A stretch of DNA of 64,000 nt, from the NCBI RefSeq assembly GCF_020740795.1, contig NC_067285.1:16546001-16610000 (forward strand). Reading direction: 5' to 3'. The stretch is from Apus apus (lineage: Eukaryota > Chordata > Aves > Apodiformes > Apodidae). Within the stretch, counting starts at the first letter, position 1; each line of letters starts with the position of its first letter. Shown piece by piece: positions 33,401 through 46,800 of this stretch. The notes below the pieces were generated by a model. It saw only the letters and a list, made by a program, of their open reading frames with translations. It did no database searches and had not been told where the DNA came from. The position numbers and the translations under genes were made by a program.

Positions 33401-36400
33401 TATGAAACTCTCATACACATAATAATGTATGAGATTTTCCCATATATCTATACATACATGTATTTGTATTATGTGCATAAAAAAAACTTAAAATGTTTTG
33501 TACTGGTTACTTTTCTCACTGTAGTAGGACCTGAGCATGCTTGTCAAAGCTCTTATTCTATCATATTAGAACACAAAATTAATAATTTTTTTAAAAATAA
33601 ATGCCTAAATAACTTTTATAGCTAACTTCAATAGCCAGATTTGGGCCTGATTATCCTCTGCTTTGCTCTTGGTAGGGCTTAGGGTACTGGCACTTTCTGA
33701 AGACATGGACTGAGGGGGGATGTGGAGGTGATACTGGGGTGCAAGCACTTCCAGGTAGGTGCTCCTAAAGTTTGCAGCAGTATTCCTGAATTCCTGTTTT
33801 GCCTGTTGTCTACAGATATTGATGAAAAGCTCCTTTCATGACAAAGGCAGGAAGCTTTTAACATGAAAACGGTCAAACTGTTGTCACAATTCAAAGCAAA
33901 TATAAGGTCTGGATAGAAACACAATATAAACATTCCCAGGAGAGCTTCTTGAGACTTGTTATGCAGAGCAAAGTTGGCAGTGTCCCATTTGCAACACTAA
34001 AAATAAATTTTTTTTTTTGTTTGTTGATTTTACAATATTTAAGTGACATTTTATTTGTTTTAAGAATCAGTTGCTGACGCACAAGGCTTCTCTGTCCACT
34101 GACTCACAACAGATGAGCACTCTTTCTGTAGTCACAAGTGTCTGCTCGGCAGATTGTTTTTGCAATTGAAAAATCAATAATTCATTCATGGCCAAGATAC
34201 AGAGCTCAGACCCATTATAAGATTGCCAGCACTGTGAAGACTTTCAATTATATTCATAGTAAAAGAGGAGGAGACAAAGTGTTTGCTACTTACAGTTTGG
34301 TCTACTACCTATTTTCGTTTTTTCTAAGGTGCCTATCACTGGGCTATCTAAGTAACAATAAACTAGTCACTCAAGTGTTATACTAAATATTGCTTTCAAG
34401 ATAACTTAGTATAATGAAAACTAAGCTTGTTTTGACGATGATAAAAATGTTTGTTCAATAATTTCTACCATAATTCCCAAGTGAACAAGCAGCCTATGAG
34501 TTAATAAAGTAATGTCATTAATCGTTATTCAAAACAATCTCACACATAAAAATAAAAATCACTCTCTAGCTGATTACATTAATTTATCTGCAAGAGATAG
34601 TGGATGGAATGTACAAGAGCTCAGAATAAAATTAACAAATGTTTAAGATTAAAGAGAAAGCAATCAGCTTTGAATTGGATTACAAATGAGCAAGTCTCTG
34701 TATTTTCAATATACTGTAGATACAATGGAAATAGGGCCAGATTGACAAGCGTTTGTGTATTTTATCACTTGTTTAAAAACTCTTTACCTGTTGTTGTCAC
34801 CATGGTAGTTACTGTCTCTTAAATCATAAGAGGCCTATAGTCATCCATAGCATTTGGCTCTTTGCCTGAGTGTAAGGCCAAGAGGCTATAAGAAAAAACC
34901 CAGTTGTTAGCTCCTGCTGTGGTGAATCTGGTGTGTGTGTGAAAGACCACAGTTTTAGGCCTGGTATTTTCTGCAGCCTGTTACTCTGACTGCATAGTTC
35001 TCAGCAGTCGCTGGGCTGTGTTTCCATTTACAATTTCTGCAGAGTCAAATCTGATTCTCCTTCTTCCTGCCTGATGCACAGATTACTGCTGTGGCTGCTC
35101 CCCCATTGAAGTGACTGTGGTCTAACCCAGCCTTCCAGCCTTCTGAATTGATCCAATTAAAAAGACTGCTTTAAAAGTTTTGTCTTTAGTTGGGTGGTTT
35201 CTTGTTGTTGTGTTTGTTTGGTGTTTTTTGTTTGCTTGGATTTGTTGGTTGGGGTTTTTTGGGAGTTTTTGTGTGTGTGTTTTTAATTTATTTTTAATAA
35301 ATTGATATTTCACAGATTGAGGGGACTGTGTAGCTCTCTGCCTTGGTTTGCCAGGGCTCAACACAGTTATGCTAATGGCATCTTCAGCACTGCTCTGATC
35401 ATAGCTTGCTGCATGGCTTGAGGTAAGGGTTAGGCCCAACTAGCAATAAGCAGAATCTTAAAGGGACCAGAAGACATGCAGTGCTGATATTAGAGCTTTT
35501 TATGTATCAAGAAACACAGTGCAGGGCAAATCTCTGGGAATGTCACCACAGTGCTGTCACATTAATCAGTCTTGTGTTTCCCCTATTACTTCATATACTC
35601 GCCACTTTTAAAACTCTTCAACTCTGGCGAGCATTTGATTGCTTTTATTAAGCTGCAGTTGCTTCTTTCCTGACTTGTTCATAATCAGCTTCTAAAAAAC
35701 AAAAAAAACCCCAAAAAACAGAAACACTACCAAAACAAAATATAAAAAGAAATGCACAGAACAGGCAAAAGTTAACAAAGACCTTTTTTAAAAAACAGAA
35801 CAGGTTATAATGGCATGAGTCTGGAGCGCTTCTGGCATCTCAGTAGAACTTGTCATTGGAGCTGGTTCTAGGACATCACCATGTGAGGTTAGAGTAGATG
35901 TCTGCATAGTAGGTGAGCTGTTGTAATCTCTGTGGAATCTCTTCCAGACTTCAGTGATTTGCCTGTGTTTTTGACAAGCCTATTTTGCAAGTGTTTCTCC
36001 CTTTCCACCCCTAACAACTGGTGAAAAATTTATTATGAATTCTTGATATTTTCCATTACAAATTGAATGTGCTTTGGACCTTTAGCTTCTGTAGATTTTT
36101 ATTTTGTGTTCTAGTCTGTTTATATATGATGAAACCCCTCTGTATTTCAAACACTTTCTAAATTGTAATTAAAAAAAAACCTCTTGGTGCATATTAAGTA
36201 CTGATTTTTGAAGACCATTTCCTCCACAACTTCCAGTGTGAGGAATACTCGACTGCCCAAACATTCAAAAGGTGAACTAAAAAATAGTAATTAATTACAT
36301 TTCTTAGAGTTCGAGGTGCAAAATTGAGAGGAAATTCCATGAGAAGGAATTAATCCAGTTTCCTATAGGATTTTTTCCCTCTTTGGAGACAATCTAGCCT

Positions 36401-39400
36401 TTTTATTTAAAAAAACAAACAAACAAAAAACAAAACTGACTCTTAGTTCTCCATTTGATTAAACTTTTTAGTTTAGCTTTCTTGAATTTTCTTTAAAATG
36501 GAAGTAAAAGTATTAGCTGCGAGGTTTCTGAGTTGCAGGGCTCCAGCTGCAGCACACGAGACTTCAGGAGAACATGGATCTGGAGAGCTAAGAATTAAGT
36601 GTAGTTCCTCAAAAAATCATTTCAGAAATGTGTGAGTAGAACTGCTCTGCAGTGCACCAAATCTTAGTCACTTGTGCTTCAGCTTTTGCAATAGCCACGT
36701 GAAAAAGAAAGAGTTATTTATTAAGAGCAGAACAGTTCCCTTTTAGTTCTGTAGCAATCATGTCTCTTTTTTTTCCAGTCCATGGAAAGTGTTATCTCAG
36801 GCAGCTTTGTGCAGGAAGTTCTGTTTATCACTTCCTCGCAGTTGCAGTTTGTCTAGGACTTAAATATATGATATCAGATTGCATCAAAATGTGGGCCTTT
36901 GTGTGCTTAACTCATCAAAGGAGTGGACCCTCAGGACTTGGTATCACTTCACTGCATATGCAGTCATGTAGCAAAACAAAGTCTATCTAAACAGGCCAGA
37001 ACTATTTCTGTTGGTAGTGTAGCAACTAGCAGAATTCGTGTAGTTTCAGGTATCTGCACTGTTTCACTTCTTGTTTTTAAATTTATCACTTTTTAAGTGA
37101 CACAGTTTGCCTGTTTTTACTATGTAAACTGTGATGAAAACCAAAATATTGCTTGTACAATCGAAAAAACAAACCTAACTGGGATTCACCTGGTGTACAG
37201 TTGCAGTGCCTGCTGATGATGTTAAAAAAACACTCTAAAATTTTGAATCCGTGTATTTTTAGCTGGCTATTGTTTGAGTAAATCTGAACTGGCAGATGAT
37301 TACCTAGATGACTGTGTGTCAAATACTCTTAATGAGACTATGATAAATAAGAACAGCAGTTGCTGTAGGAGACTGGCTACAGCTTATGGACCTGCTCTCC
37401 CACCTTTGTGGTTATGTTTCTATTTTCTGTACCCTCGGTAAAGGAGTTCCCTCTGCAGTACAGCAGGCTGCATTGTCAGATGTTGGGCTCTCTGGGCAGC
37501 CACAGGAAGCCTATTCAAACTGTGTAGCAATAACTTCTGCTCTAAGCAACAGCTCCTCTAGGCTGACTCTGGTTTTTAATACCATTCTCTCCCACGCCCC
37601 TTGCAGTATCTTACTTCACATTATTGGCACTTTTACTCAACACAAGTTGGTTTCATGTTAGCTGATAAGTGTCCTGACGTTTAGGAGCCTGATACCTACT
37701 TGCCAGTCTGGGAAGCTGCAGCTTTGGGTCCATTTCTGCTCCTTCCCACATGCTTCTGGTGTGTGTTTTAACCGTGTGATAGATGCAAAACTGACAGTAT
37801 GAACCTAACCTGGTGTCCACCCTCAGCTCCACAATGTAATGTGCTATCTGTTTACTAAAGTCTGATAGTACTATAAAAGGGAAAAAAAAAGTTGAAATTA
37901 CTCAGCAGTAAAAGACAAAGGTCTGTTCTCTCTTGAGGTCTCTTGTGGTAAAAAAAAAAAAGTTACTAATAGAACATGGACAGAACATGGGTTGATGTAT
38001 GGGTTGGTGAACCTGATTAGGAGATTACTCCAAATCCCACCAAGCAACCGCTGGGGGAGCCAGTCAGTGATGTGACCTGAGCAGAGCCATCCTGCCTGAA
38101 GGAAGGGGCCCCATAACCCAAACCTGTAGGGATGACTTGAGCTTCTGGCAGAGCCTTTCCTGTCAATCCCTGAGAGTGAGCTGGGAAATAATCCAGTTTT
38201 CTAGTTCTGCTGTTCTCCACTCTGCCTTGCTATGCCAAGGAAGCCCTGAGGTACTTTATTGTGTCTTCCTGCCTTCAATTGCTGCCTCCCACCACTTTTT
38301 CCACAGGAGGGGTGGTGTGGGCCCTAGCAATCATTCAGTAGAGCTAAGGAAAATTTTCAAAGGTGTAGGACATGCTGCTCTGTGCTGTAATTTTAAGCAT
38401 TGTCAGTCCTTTGTGGGGAACAAACTCTCACTGCTTGCCAGAAAACAGGAAAGTGCTTAAAACCAAGGACATTTTTTTTAAGAAGCTGAACTTTCCTCCC
38501 CTGCTTTTTCAGTTTGATTATATTGTAAAAGTGAAAGTCAGGATCCTATCTCAGACACTGTCCTGCTGCTTCAAGATAGTTTTGCTTTGAAAATAGCAAT
38601 ACTTTGCAGGAAGCAAATGCATGCAGTTGCCTCCTGAAGAATACTTCCATTTTCACTGTGGGGGAAAAAAAAACATGGTTTTGTTAATCAATATGGATAA
38701 TCACTGCTGTGAATCAAGTTTACAGGTACTAATCTGCCATATAGCTTTTCAAATGCAAACATTTGCACAGTGAGAACTGGAAGTTTTGTGTAGTTCTGCT
38801 TTGTGGAACCTCATACCACTCTGAAACTGCACTCTACAACAAAACTGCCCTTTTTTGGGGGGATGGGAGGGAGGAGGGAAATGACAACAAAGTGTTGGCA
38901 GTTACTGTCTTGATAATGTTGATCTCTTCTTGATGTTGGCTAATTATATAAAGTCTTAAATGTTCAAGTAGGTGATGGTACCCTCTGTGTTGCTGAGGAT
39001 GTCTAGAGGGTCCACCTCTCCTGACAGTCTATTGCTTGTTGACTCTAGTGGACATAGAAGGTTTAATCAACTGAATTACTAGATTCACTTTTCTGTTTTA
39101 TTTTGGGGGGCACTTTTGTGATGTGTGGTTTTGTTTTTAGTTTTATTGTTGCTTTGTTTTTTTCTTCTTCTTTGGTCCCAATTCAGGGCCTTGTTTCTCT
39201 GCTCAGGAAAGTATGTGAGGTGGTGTCTATTTTAATGTTCTGCTTAAATTCAGCCAAGGTCAATCAGGATGAAGATGCACAAGCTTAATTATTTTTTTGG
39301 CTTGAGGCTGATGTAGGACTCCCAGGGATGCCAATGCATGCTAATGTTAACTTTTTATCACCACACTAGCAAGACCGTTCACACATTTTCCAGAGACACC

Positions 39401-40650
39401 ACAGGATTTAGGCTGTTGTCCTAATTGCTATTGTTTGGGCTGCTAGCTATTATACTTACCACAAGCTGTTTTCATCTTGTTGGGAGCCTGGTGCTAAACT
39501 GAAAAACAACACCTATTTTAGCAATTTGTTGCCTCCTGGAAGTTGAAGCAATTACACTGTAGTATGCAGAGGATCTTCTATCCCAAGTGTCTAAGTTTTT
39601 GTCTGGTTCCAATGGATGTTTTTAGGGAACTTGTGCCTAATTAGAAATGCAGGGCTCCATGGCACAAAGCTCAACACAGGGTCTTTCTGTAATTCTTTGT
39701 TTTTCTTTTGGGTTGATTTTTTTTTTTAAGGGTAAGCATAGCTGATGTGATTGTGGTTTTCATGCCTGATTAGGTCAGAACTTATCCTATGACCGTCCAA
39801 TAGTGAATGCACAACCTCAGTTTTTGTCTGTTTAGAATCAATTACTCTATCAGAGATGGGTTTCTCTAGCCTATAGAGTTTATGCTGCTCAGAAGACCAC
39901 AACATTTGTACAGTTATGGTGGTACCAGTCTGGAAAAATACTTCAAGCAAGTGAGAGCAAAAGAGAGATACCCTTCTGCCTCTCAGTTCAAAATAAATGG
40001 CTCCCTTAATCTGTGACCAAACCTTCCTCATTTGACGTGGTTTGGTGTTAGATTAGTTTTGCTGTGGCAGCTCTCTGTTGCTGAAACACGTGGTCCCACT
40101 TCTCTCTCTCTGCCCCTCTTGTACCAGGATCCATGGTTGTCTGACCCAGCAGGCAGGCAGTTAGGAGAGAGCCAAAAGAAAACAAAACTAATTCTAACAT
40201 TTCTGCCATTCTCATTCCTTGATCCAGTTTGGGAAGAGGTCAGGAAACTTGTATCCTGGGCAGTAGATCTAACCTTTTGGGCAATAGTTCTCTATGAGAC
40301 TTTAAACTCAACAGTAAGTTAAGATTGAACCTCAAATAGCTGACTTTCTAAATTGCTTTATTCTATTTCCTATTTTTAGGTATAGTTATTAACCTGCTGC
40401 AAAAAAAGAAATTCAGATCACAAGTCATAGACTTTTATTTAGAGATTGATTTGTTTTGAAAAAAATTCCAAAGATTTGTCCTGAACTTAAACCAAGTTTG
40501 CGGTTGCAAAAAAAAAAAGTTTGGTTACACTTATATTTGTTTCATTTTTCACACTCTTCTTCACTTCCTTCTTTTGCTGGAATACTTCCAGTCCCATCAG
40601 AACCTGGAAGTACCAGAAATAAAGTAGAGGTGCCTATTTTTGCAAAGCAT
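30476..40650. other. Intergenic DNA, no gene
   Basis: This is AT-rich with no gene. It contains a T/G-rich tract with a short (GT)n at about 35190-35290 and A/C-rich counterparts at about 35693-35760 and 36405-36440. The short open frames have no recognisable content. I cannot tell conserved regulatory elements from neutral DNA here. Confidence 0.55.
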
Positions 40651-40654
40651 GGGT

Positions 40655-40812
40655 CGTCTTGTGCTGAAGTTACTGGGCTGGGATTTGGGAAACCTGGATT
40701 CAGTTTTCTGCTTTGCCACTTATTTGCAGTTTAACACTGGGTAAGTTATTTAGTAAATTCAGTCTATGCTTCAGACTCCCATCTGTGAAACAGCTGATAT
40801 CTCCTTACCTAA
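40655..40812 (+). mobile_element. MIR-like SINE, long copy
   Basis: Homology runs in consensus order for about 150 bases: tgggaaacctggattcagtt, ctttgccactta, acactgggtaagttattta, tgcttcagactcccatctgtgaaa, then a diverged tacct. These match the MIR blocks for 'acctgggttcgaatcc', 'ctctgccactta', 'gggcaagttacttaa', 'tgcctcagtttcctcatctgtaaaa' and 'tacctacct'. Confidence 0.75.
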
Positions 40813-43800
40813 AAGAAGCAGAGTAAGTTCATTTGTGGTTCTGTGATGCTGTGGTGCTCAGAGCCATTTGCAGGCACAGAGAAGCTCTTTTAGAACAACA
40901 ACAAAAAACTGTCACATTTAAATAAACACAGGATTTGTTTTTTGTTTCCCAAATAATTATTTTTATCTTGTTTTAACCTGCTGGAGAACAAGCTGTTGTG
41001 TTTGTTTCTGGAGGCATATATTATCCCAGTCCTAAGCAGCTCTGTGTGTGTCTGCTATGGCAGTATTGCTCCTAGCCAGCTAACCTGGAACACAGGGAGT
41101 GTTGGACAGCCCATCTTCAGTGGAGCTCTTACAGGCAGTTATTGAAGATGCACTGTTTTCAGTAAGGCATTCATAAAATGTTTTGTTGTTGTTTTTCCTT
41201 TCTTTTAAGAGCTCAAGGTTAGCAAATCTTGAGCAATAAGTGTAGTCATGCTTTATCTAGCAGCATGACTTACTGGGCACTGCATTTATATACTATATGT
41301 CTGGCTCTATACTTAAGAAGGGAAGGAAGGATTTGACCCTTAGCTTAGAGATTCTGGCTCTATAGATCAATTTACCATCTCACATACTCAGTTTCTGATG
41401 ACCTACTCTGACTCTTCTGCACATACAGATCTGTATTCCCAGATGCACAAGAAGATGATGCATTTGAAAGATGGGACATAAATGATTTTATCTGAAGAGC
41501 AGCCACAGGTCTAATCAACCTTGGTTCCAGTTAATGATCTGAAGATGATGCTCGCTAGGCTGGGGAATGGCAAATCAATTCACTTGTCAGTTTTAATGAA
41601 GGACTTTTTGCTCTCTAGATCCTGTATTTACAAAAATGAATAGAAAGTGTAACAAAGAGTTAGGTGTTGACAAGAATTCTTTGGTGCTACAAGAATCTTC
41701 AGCTATTACATTAAAACCACACCAAGTCCTGTGGTCCTCCTTCAGTCAAAGGATAGTAGGAGGCAATGATGTTGGTAGCATATCATTATAGGTAGTAGGT
41801 ATGAATAACAAATTATTAACGTATTTCCCCTTTTCATGGCTTAGCACTTTGAATATGCTGCAGGATTTAATGACCCAAATTTTTGAAGGGCCTTAATAAG
41901 TAAAACATTTAAAATATTTAATCCCGGTTTTGTCATATGTACCATTGGCTAGAAATGCAACCCATACAGATAAAAATATTTGCAGCAAAATGCATCGCAA
42001 AAGGAAGTCTTACAAGTAATTAGATTACCAGGAAAAAAAGCATCATAGCTGCCTCAGCAGCTGTCAGATGCCAGATCAAAAAAGACAAGTATTAAAGTCC
42101 ATGAAAATATTAAGCAATGGTTTACGTATTGGCTTCTCCATTGTGCTTAACAGGAATCCAGGCTTTTAAATTATTCTCAAGAAAATAACTAAGTTCTTTA
42201 TTAAGTAGCTGCTCCGCTCACTGGAAGACAGTCATTTGTCTTTGCCATTACACAATGAGCAAACTGTCTTTTGTATGATAGCTATATACCTATGTGAACA
42301 TATTACCATGATACAGATACTGTGCTATTCTATTTTTAATTTTTCTTAGTACTCTCTGCTTTAATATTATATGGTCTTTGAAAAGACTAGCCACAATCAA
42401 AAAGAACATCTGTATACAAGTATGAGATTAGATAGACTGAAGTTGAACTCAAAGGCATATTCATTGCAGTATGCTGCTCTAAGGAAAAAGCATAGAATAG
42501 TTTGGGTTGAAAGGGACTGATTACTTTGAACTTGAAGCCAATTGGATGTACAAAATTAAGTATTTTTTGTTACAGATCAAAAATGGAAACTGGAACTGTT
42601 GCTAGCTGCTTCAGATGTACTAAGAAATCCTGAGCTGAGTTGGAGTAAGATGCTATAGCTTTCAGAGCTTGGCACATTTATCATTCTTAGATTAATGTTT
42701 GCAAAAGGCAGGTATGGTTATTGGCTACTGTGGAGTTATGACATTGGGTATACTTGACATCAGACTTTTGAAAATGTATGTAGCCTGTTGTTTGGTATGA
42801 TTGGATATGTTATGTAGGCACAGTTTTCTGAACAGTCGCGGTGGATAAACAAAGTACTGGAGCTGATTATAAGATTGGATTCAATATTGAATATAAACCA
42901 ACTTTAAGGAGTTGAAAATTGGTTGCACAGTTTTAAAGAGCTTGACGGTCATCCTTGCCTGAATAAGTTCATGTCCTGGATAAACTGTGTACTTGGTTTA
43001 GATAGGCCAGTTCTGTTTTAAAAGACTGATAAAAAGAAGGAGACCCATGTCTGTATGAGAGTGTAGAATCTGATTTACAAAAATGTGGCATTTTATGCTA
43101 AACAAAAATTTATGTAAGGTGCAAATGTTCTTCATTGTTTCAAAATCTGACTGTAAAGTTATTTTGAGGGATTGAGATGGGAGGTTGGTTTGGTTTTTGA
43201 GGGTTCTTCTGATGTTGGAGTGGATCTGTCTACTTTCAGCTTGTGAGTCGGATGCTTCTGAGTTGATATAAGCCAGGACTCTGCTAAATACTCTCTTCCT
43301 TACAGCCTGTCTAGACCTCTAGAAACTGGGAGTGTCTAGTGACCTCTTACCACTTAGCACTTTAACAGCTAGTGGCTGAGTGTATGGGTATAGGCCTTGG
43401 TTAACCACAAACAGGCCACAGAGAGAGTCAATTCACAACCTTCAACTCCAGATTCTTGGCACTAGTCAATGAGTGATCGACTCTAATTATGAGCAAGTAC
43501 AATGAGGAATATCTCACTGGGTCTGCTGTACCACTTGCACAAGGTAAATACGAGTGCACCAGCCAGAATTACGCAATTGTTTTTTTATGTACTTCATTAC
43601 TTTTTTTTCCTCCAGCTATGAGATACCAGCTGTGTCCCCTTACACAACTGTGCTCAAGTATGGCATCAAAATAATCTAATTAAAATATGTCCATGGATTA
43701 CTTTTAAGGGACTTTAGCAGAGTGGAATAGTTCTGGTCTTGTCTTAAAAGATGTCAGCTGTATGTACACACCTAACCCTGTTTGCTAAACTCCACTGCCT

Positions 43801-46800
43801 CCTAACCTATAGAATTGAGCCTCTTAATTTTTAATGACAGATATGTTAATGCATTTGAAAGCATGTATAAACTTTCATTTCGGGGGTTTGGATTCTATGA
43901 TTATGATTCCATATACTGTCCTATATAGGAGAGGAAGCTTTATGAAACCTCCATGTGCAGAAAGAATGTTTTGATGAATCCTGAAAAATATGGGATCTAT
44001 TGGCATGACTTCATAATTGTATGAATTGTTGCCAGGACATTGCTGATTCAGGCATCATAAAGCTAGGTAGAACAGCTTTTTGGTTTGTTTGTTTGTTTGT
44101 TTTGGTTTTTTTTTAGAATTGTTGTACAAAAAAGGCAGTTAACATAGGAGAATAATGTTTTTTGATTTATTTTTTTTATACGTTACATTACTAATGCAAT
44201 TCAAATTTATATTGAAATTGTTTCTGTATTTCCACAATGCCCTGGATGAATTTTGGCAATTATTCACTGATTTTCAGAAATGTTGCTACATTGTTTTGGC
44301 AGAGAACATCATAGGTACAGTCCAGTATAGTTGGGGTTCTCAAAAGGGAGCATAGAGAGAGTGGAAAGGAGAAATACGACATTTCTGCTTTCTTAACCAG
44401 GTGTGTCTGAATTTGACAAAGTGCTTCCATGATGCTCTCCTAATAAACTTAAAACTAATGCTAACAAGAATGAACCAGAACAGACCAGTGACCTACAAAT
44501 GTGAATTACACTGTCATAAAACCTGTAAGTCAAAATAAGGGAGAAGCACACGAGGTCATTTTCCAAAAGGGCAGATGATGAGTATGTTTCTTCACATTTG
44601 ATGCCCTAATAACATGGATGAATTTGCATATTAACTTTTGGGAACACCAGATGTGAGAAGGCATGCTTCTAAGCCACTGAGAGGTCATTTGGCAGCTTCC
44701 GGGCAGTCACACAAAATCAGAAGGTGTCACATCGTTGTTCGTTGTGATATAAATCAGAAGTGATCAGATTTATTTTTTTCTCCATGGCTGAACTCTACAA
44801 TGTTTTTGAGGAAGGAGAGCCCAGTTACTTTGTGCTGGGACCCTGGGAAAGTTCTTGATGGATTTCTGACTTTCTGACCCTTTGAAAATTTGAACTGGTG
44901 GGGGACAGTGGTCCCACCATTATCCTGGGTGCAGTTGGGTCTCAGGGTGGTTGACAAAGCCCATGGTTATCTGTCTGGCTTAATCCATGTGAATCAAAAC
45001 AGGAACAGGGCATAGACCTTTAAGGTCTGTTATATTGGTAGTTTTCACCTGTAACAACCAGCTTTCTTCATTGCAATGCCTATGCATGTCTCGGGGCATG
45101 GCAGAAGCTGCCACTTGGTTCCCAGCAATCAGAAAGAATGAGACCATGCTGTTATACCATGGGAGATTGTCTAGATGTGTGGATGGGAACTGTGCTGTGC
45201 CTTTTGCTCACAGAGCCACAAAAAATGTCACAACCCTGAGTAGTTTCCTAACATAAGTACAGCCTTTGATGCCTTACAGAAATAGAACTTAACTGTACTC
45301 TGACAGTGAGGGAAGCCAAAGATGCAAAAATAGGGTTCCATAATTCACCTGCTGAAACCAGCAAGTGTTAAAACAGCACCATGTGTGTCTCTCTCCCCCA
45401 AATATATACCTACCTAAATGGAAAGTTTGTGCTGGGACTGCCTAGGTATGGTCTGTTCATCCTGCAAACGGTGCTGCAATGACCCCTGTAGCTAAGGAAG
45501 GAGAATTGAAAGGCTGAGTAAAAAGTGCCCCTGAGACTGTCTCAAAGATATTGACTGACTGCCTATGGTATGGGACTTTAAAACACTCCAGCAATAAGCA
45601 GCTCTGTGTTGCACTGAACTATTCAAAGTGATCTTGAAATGCTTGCATCTTGCAATCAGTAGGAATGATGAAGTAAGAGGCAGGGAACCTGGGTCCCTTA
45701 TTTTTCCGGAAGTTTTGGAATTGTTTGGGCTCTGACAAAGCAAATCCTGTTGTGAAAACTCTGCTTGAAAGGACTCAGCCTAACATGTAGATTCTGTCTC
45801 TAGCTCTCTGCTAAGGTTTGCTGTGCTTCAGTCCACTCATGAAAAAAAAACAACCCAGTGAGTTTATCAAACTTATTTAAAAAAAACCCAAAAAGTTCAA
45901 ATTACTTTTTCAAACACTGAACTGGCTGGATTTGAACTACCTACTTAGTGGTCAGGGGATTTTTTTTTTCTTTTTTTATTTTTAATCCCATTGATGCTGA
46001 AGTGTTTTAAGCGGTATTGGTTAATGTCTTTCTTTTTAGAACATTAAATAGTAATTTCCCTTCCTCTTTCTCCTCTTCACCTCATGCTTTATGTGTACTG
46101 AGAACAGCAGGTAACTAGACAGGCCTGGCATTCAACCAAAAAGGTTTTTTAGCTAGTGATTCATTAGTGTGTATAAAAATAGCTAACCTTGTTTAAAGGC
46201 ACTTCTTACTCAAAAAGAAAGGCTCAATTACCATATCTCATTTAAAGTGAAGATTAAACATCTTTACCAGGACAGTGAACTAATCCCATGAATCCTATTT
46301 CTGTTGAAATATAGTGCTATTGGCAATAAACAGCAATTTGAGAAGTCATAACCCAAGAAAATAATTGTCAAGTGACTTTAGAGCCCCCTATAAATTTCCT
46401 CTTCATGGCTTCAGCAGCAGTGTTCAACAACAGAGTTAAATATTTGTATTAGGTGCTCCTGCCTTTAACAGACTGATTAAAAAGATGGAATTCTTTGATT
46501 CTATCTTAAATCATTTTAGTTCTAATCTCTCTCAGGCCAAGTCAGCTCTATAAATTGAGGTAAATGTATTTTTTTTCTGAATAGAGACTTTACAGTGTAG
46601 CAATAAATTCAAGTACTGGGAAAGTAAATGCAACTGAAGTACCCTTAATGATGCTATTGTGTAGTTGTTATGGTTATAATCCTATTACACAGATCTTTAC
46701 CTTGAAGGCTATAAATTCTTTGAGAAATTATTCTAATGGAAAGGTCATTACTTAAAACATTGTGCTCAAGTATGAGGGATGTTTTAAGTTTGAAAAAACA

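Noticed and set aside
45800-45850. Possible MIR fragment (gctgtgcttcagtccactcat)
   Set aside because: Only about 25 bases resemble the consensus, too short to call.
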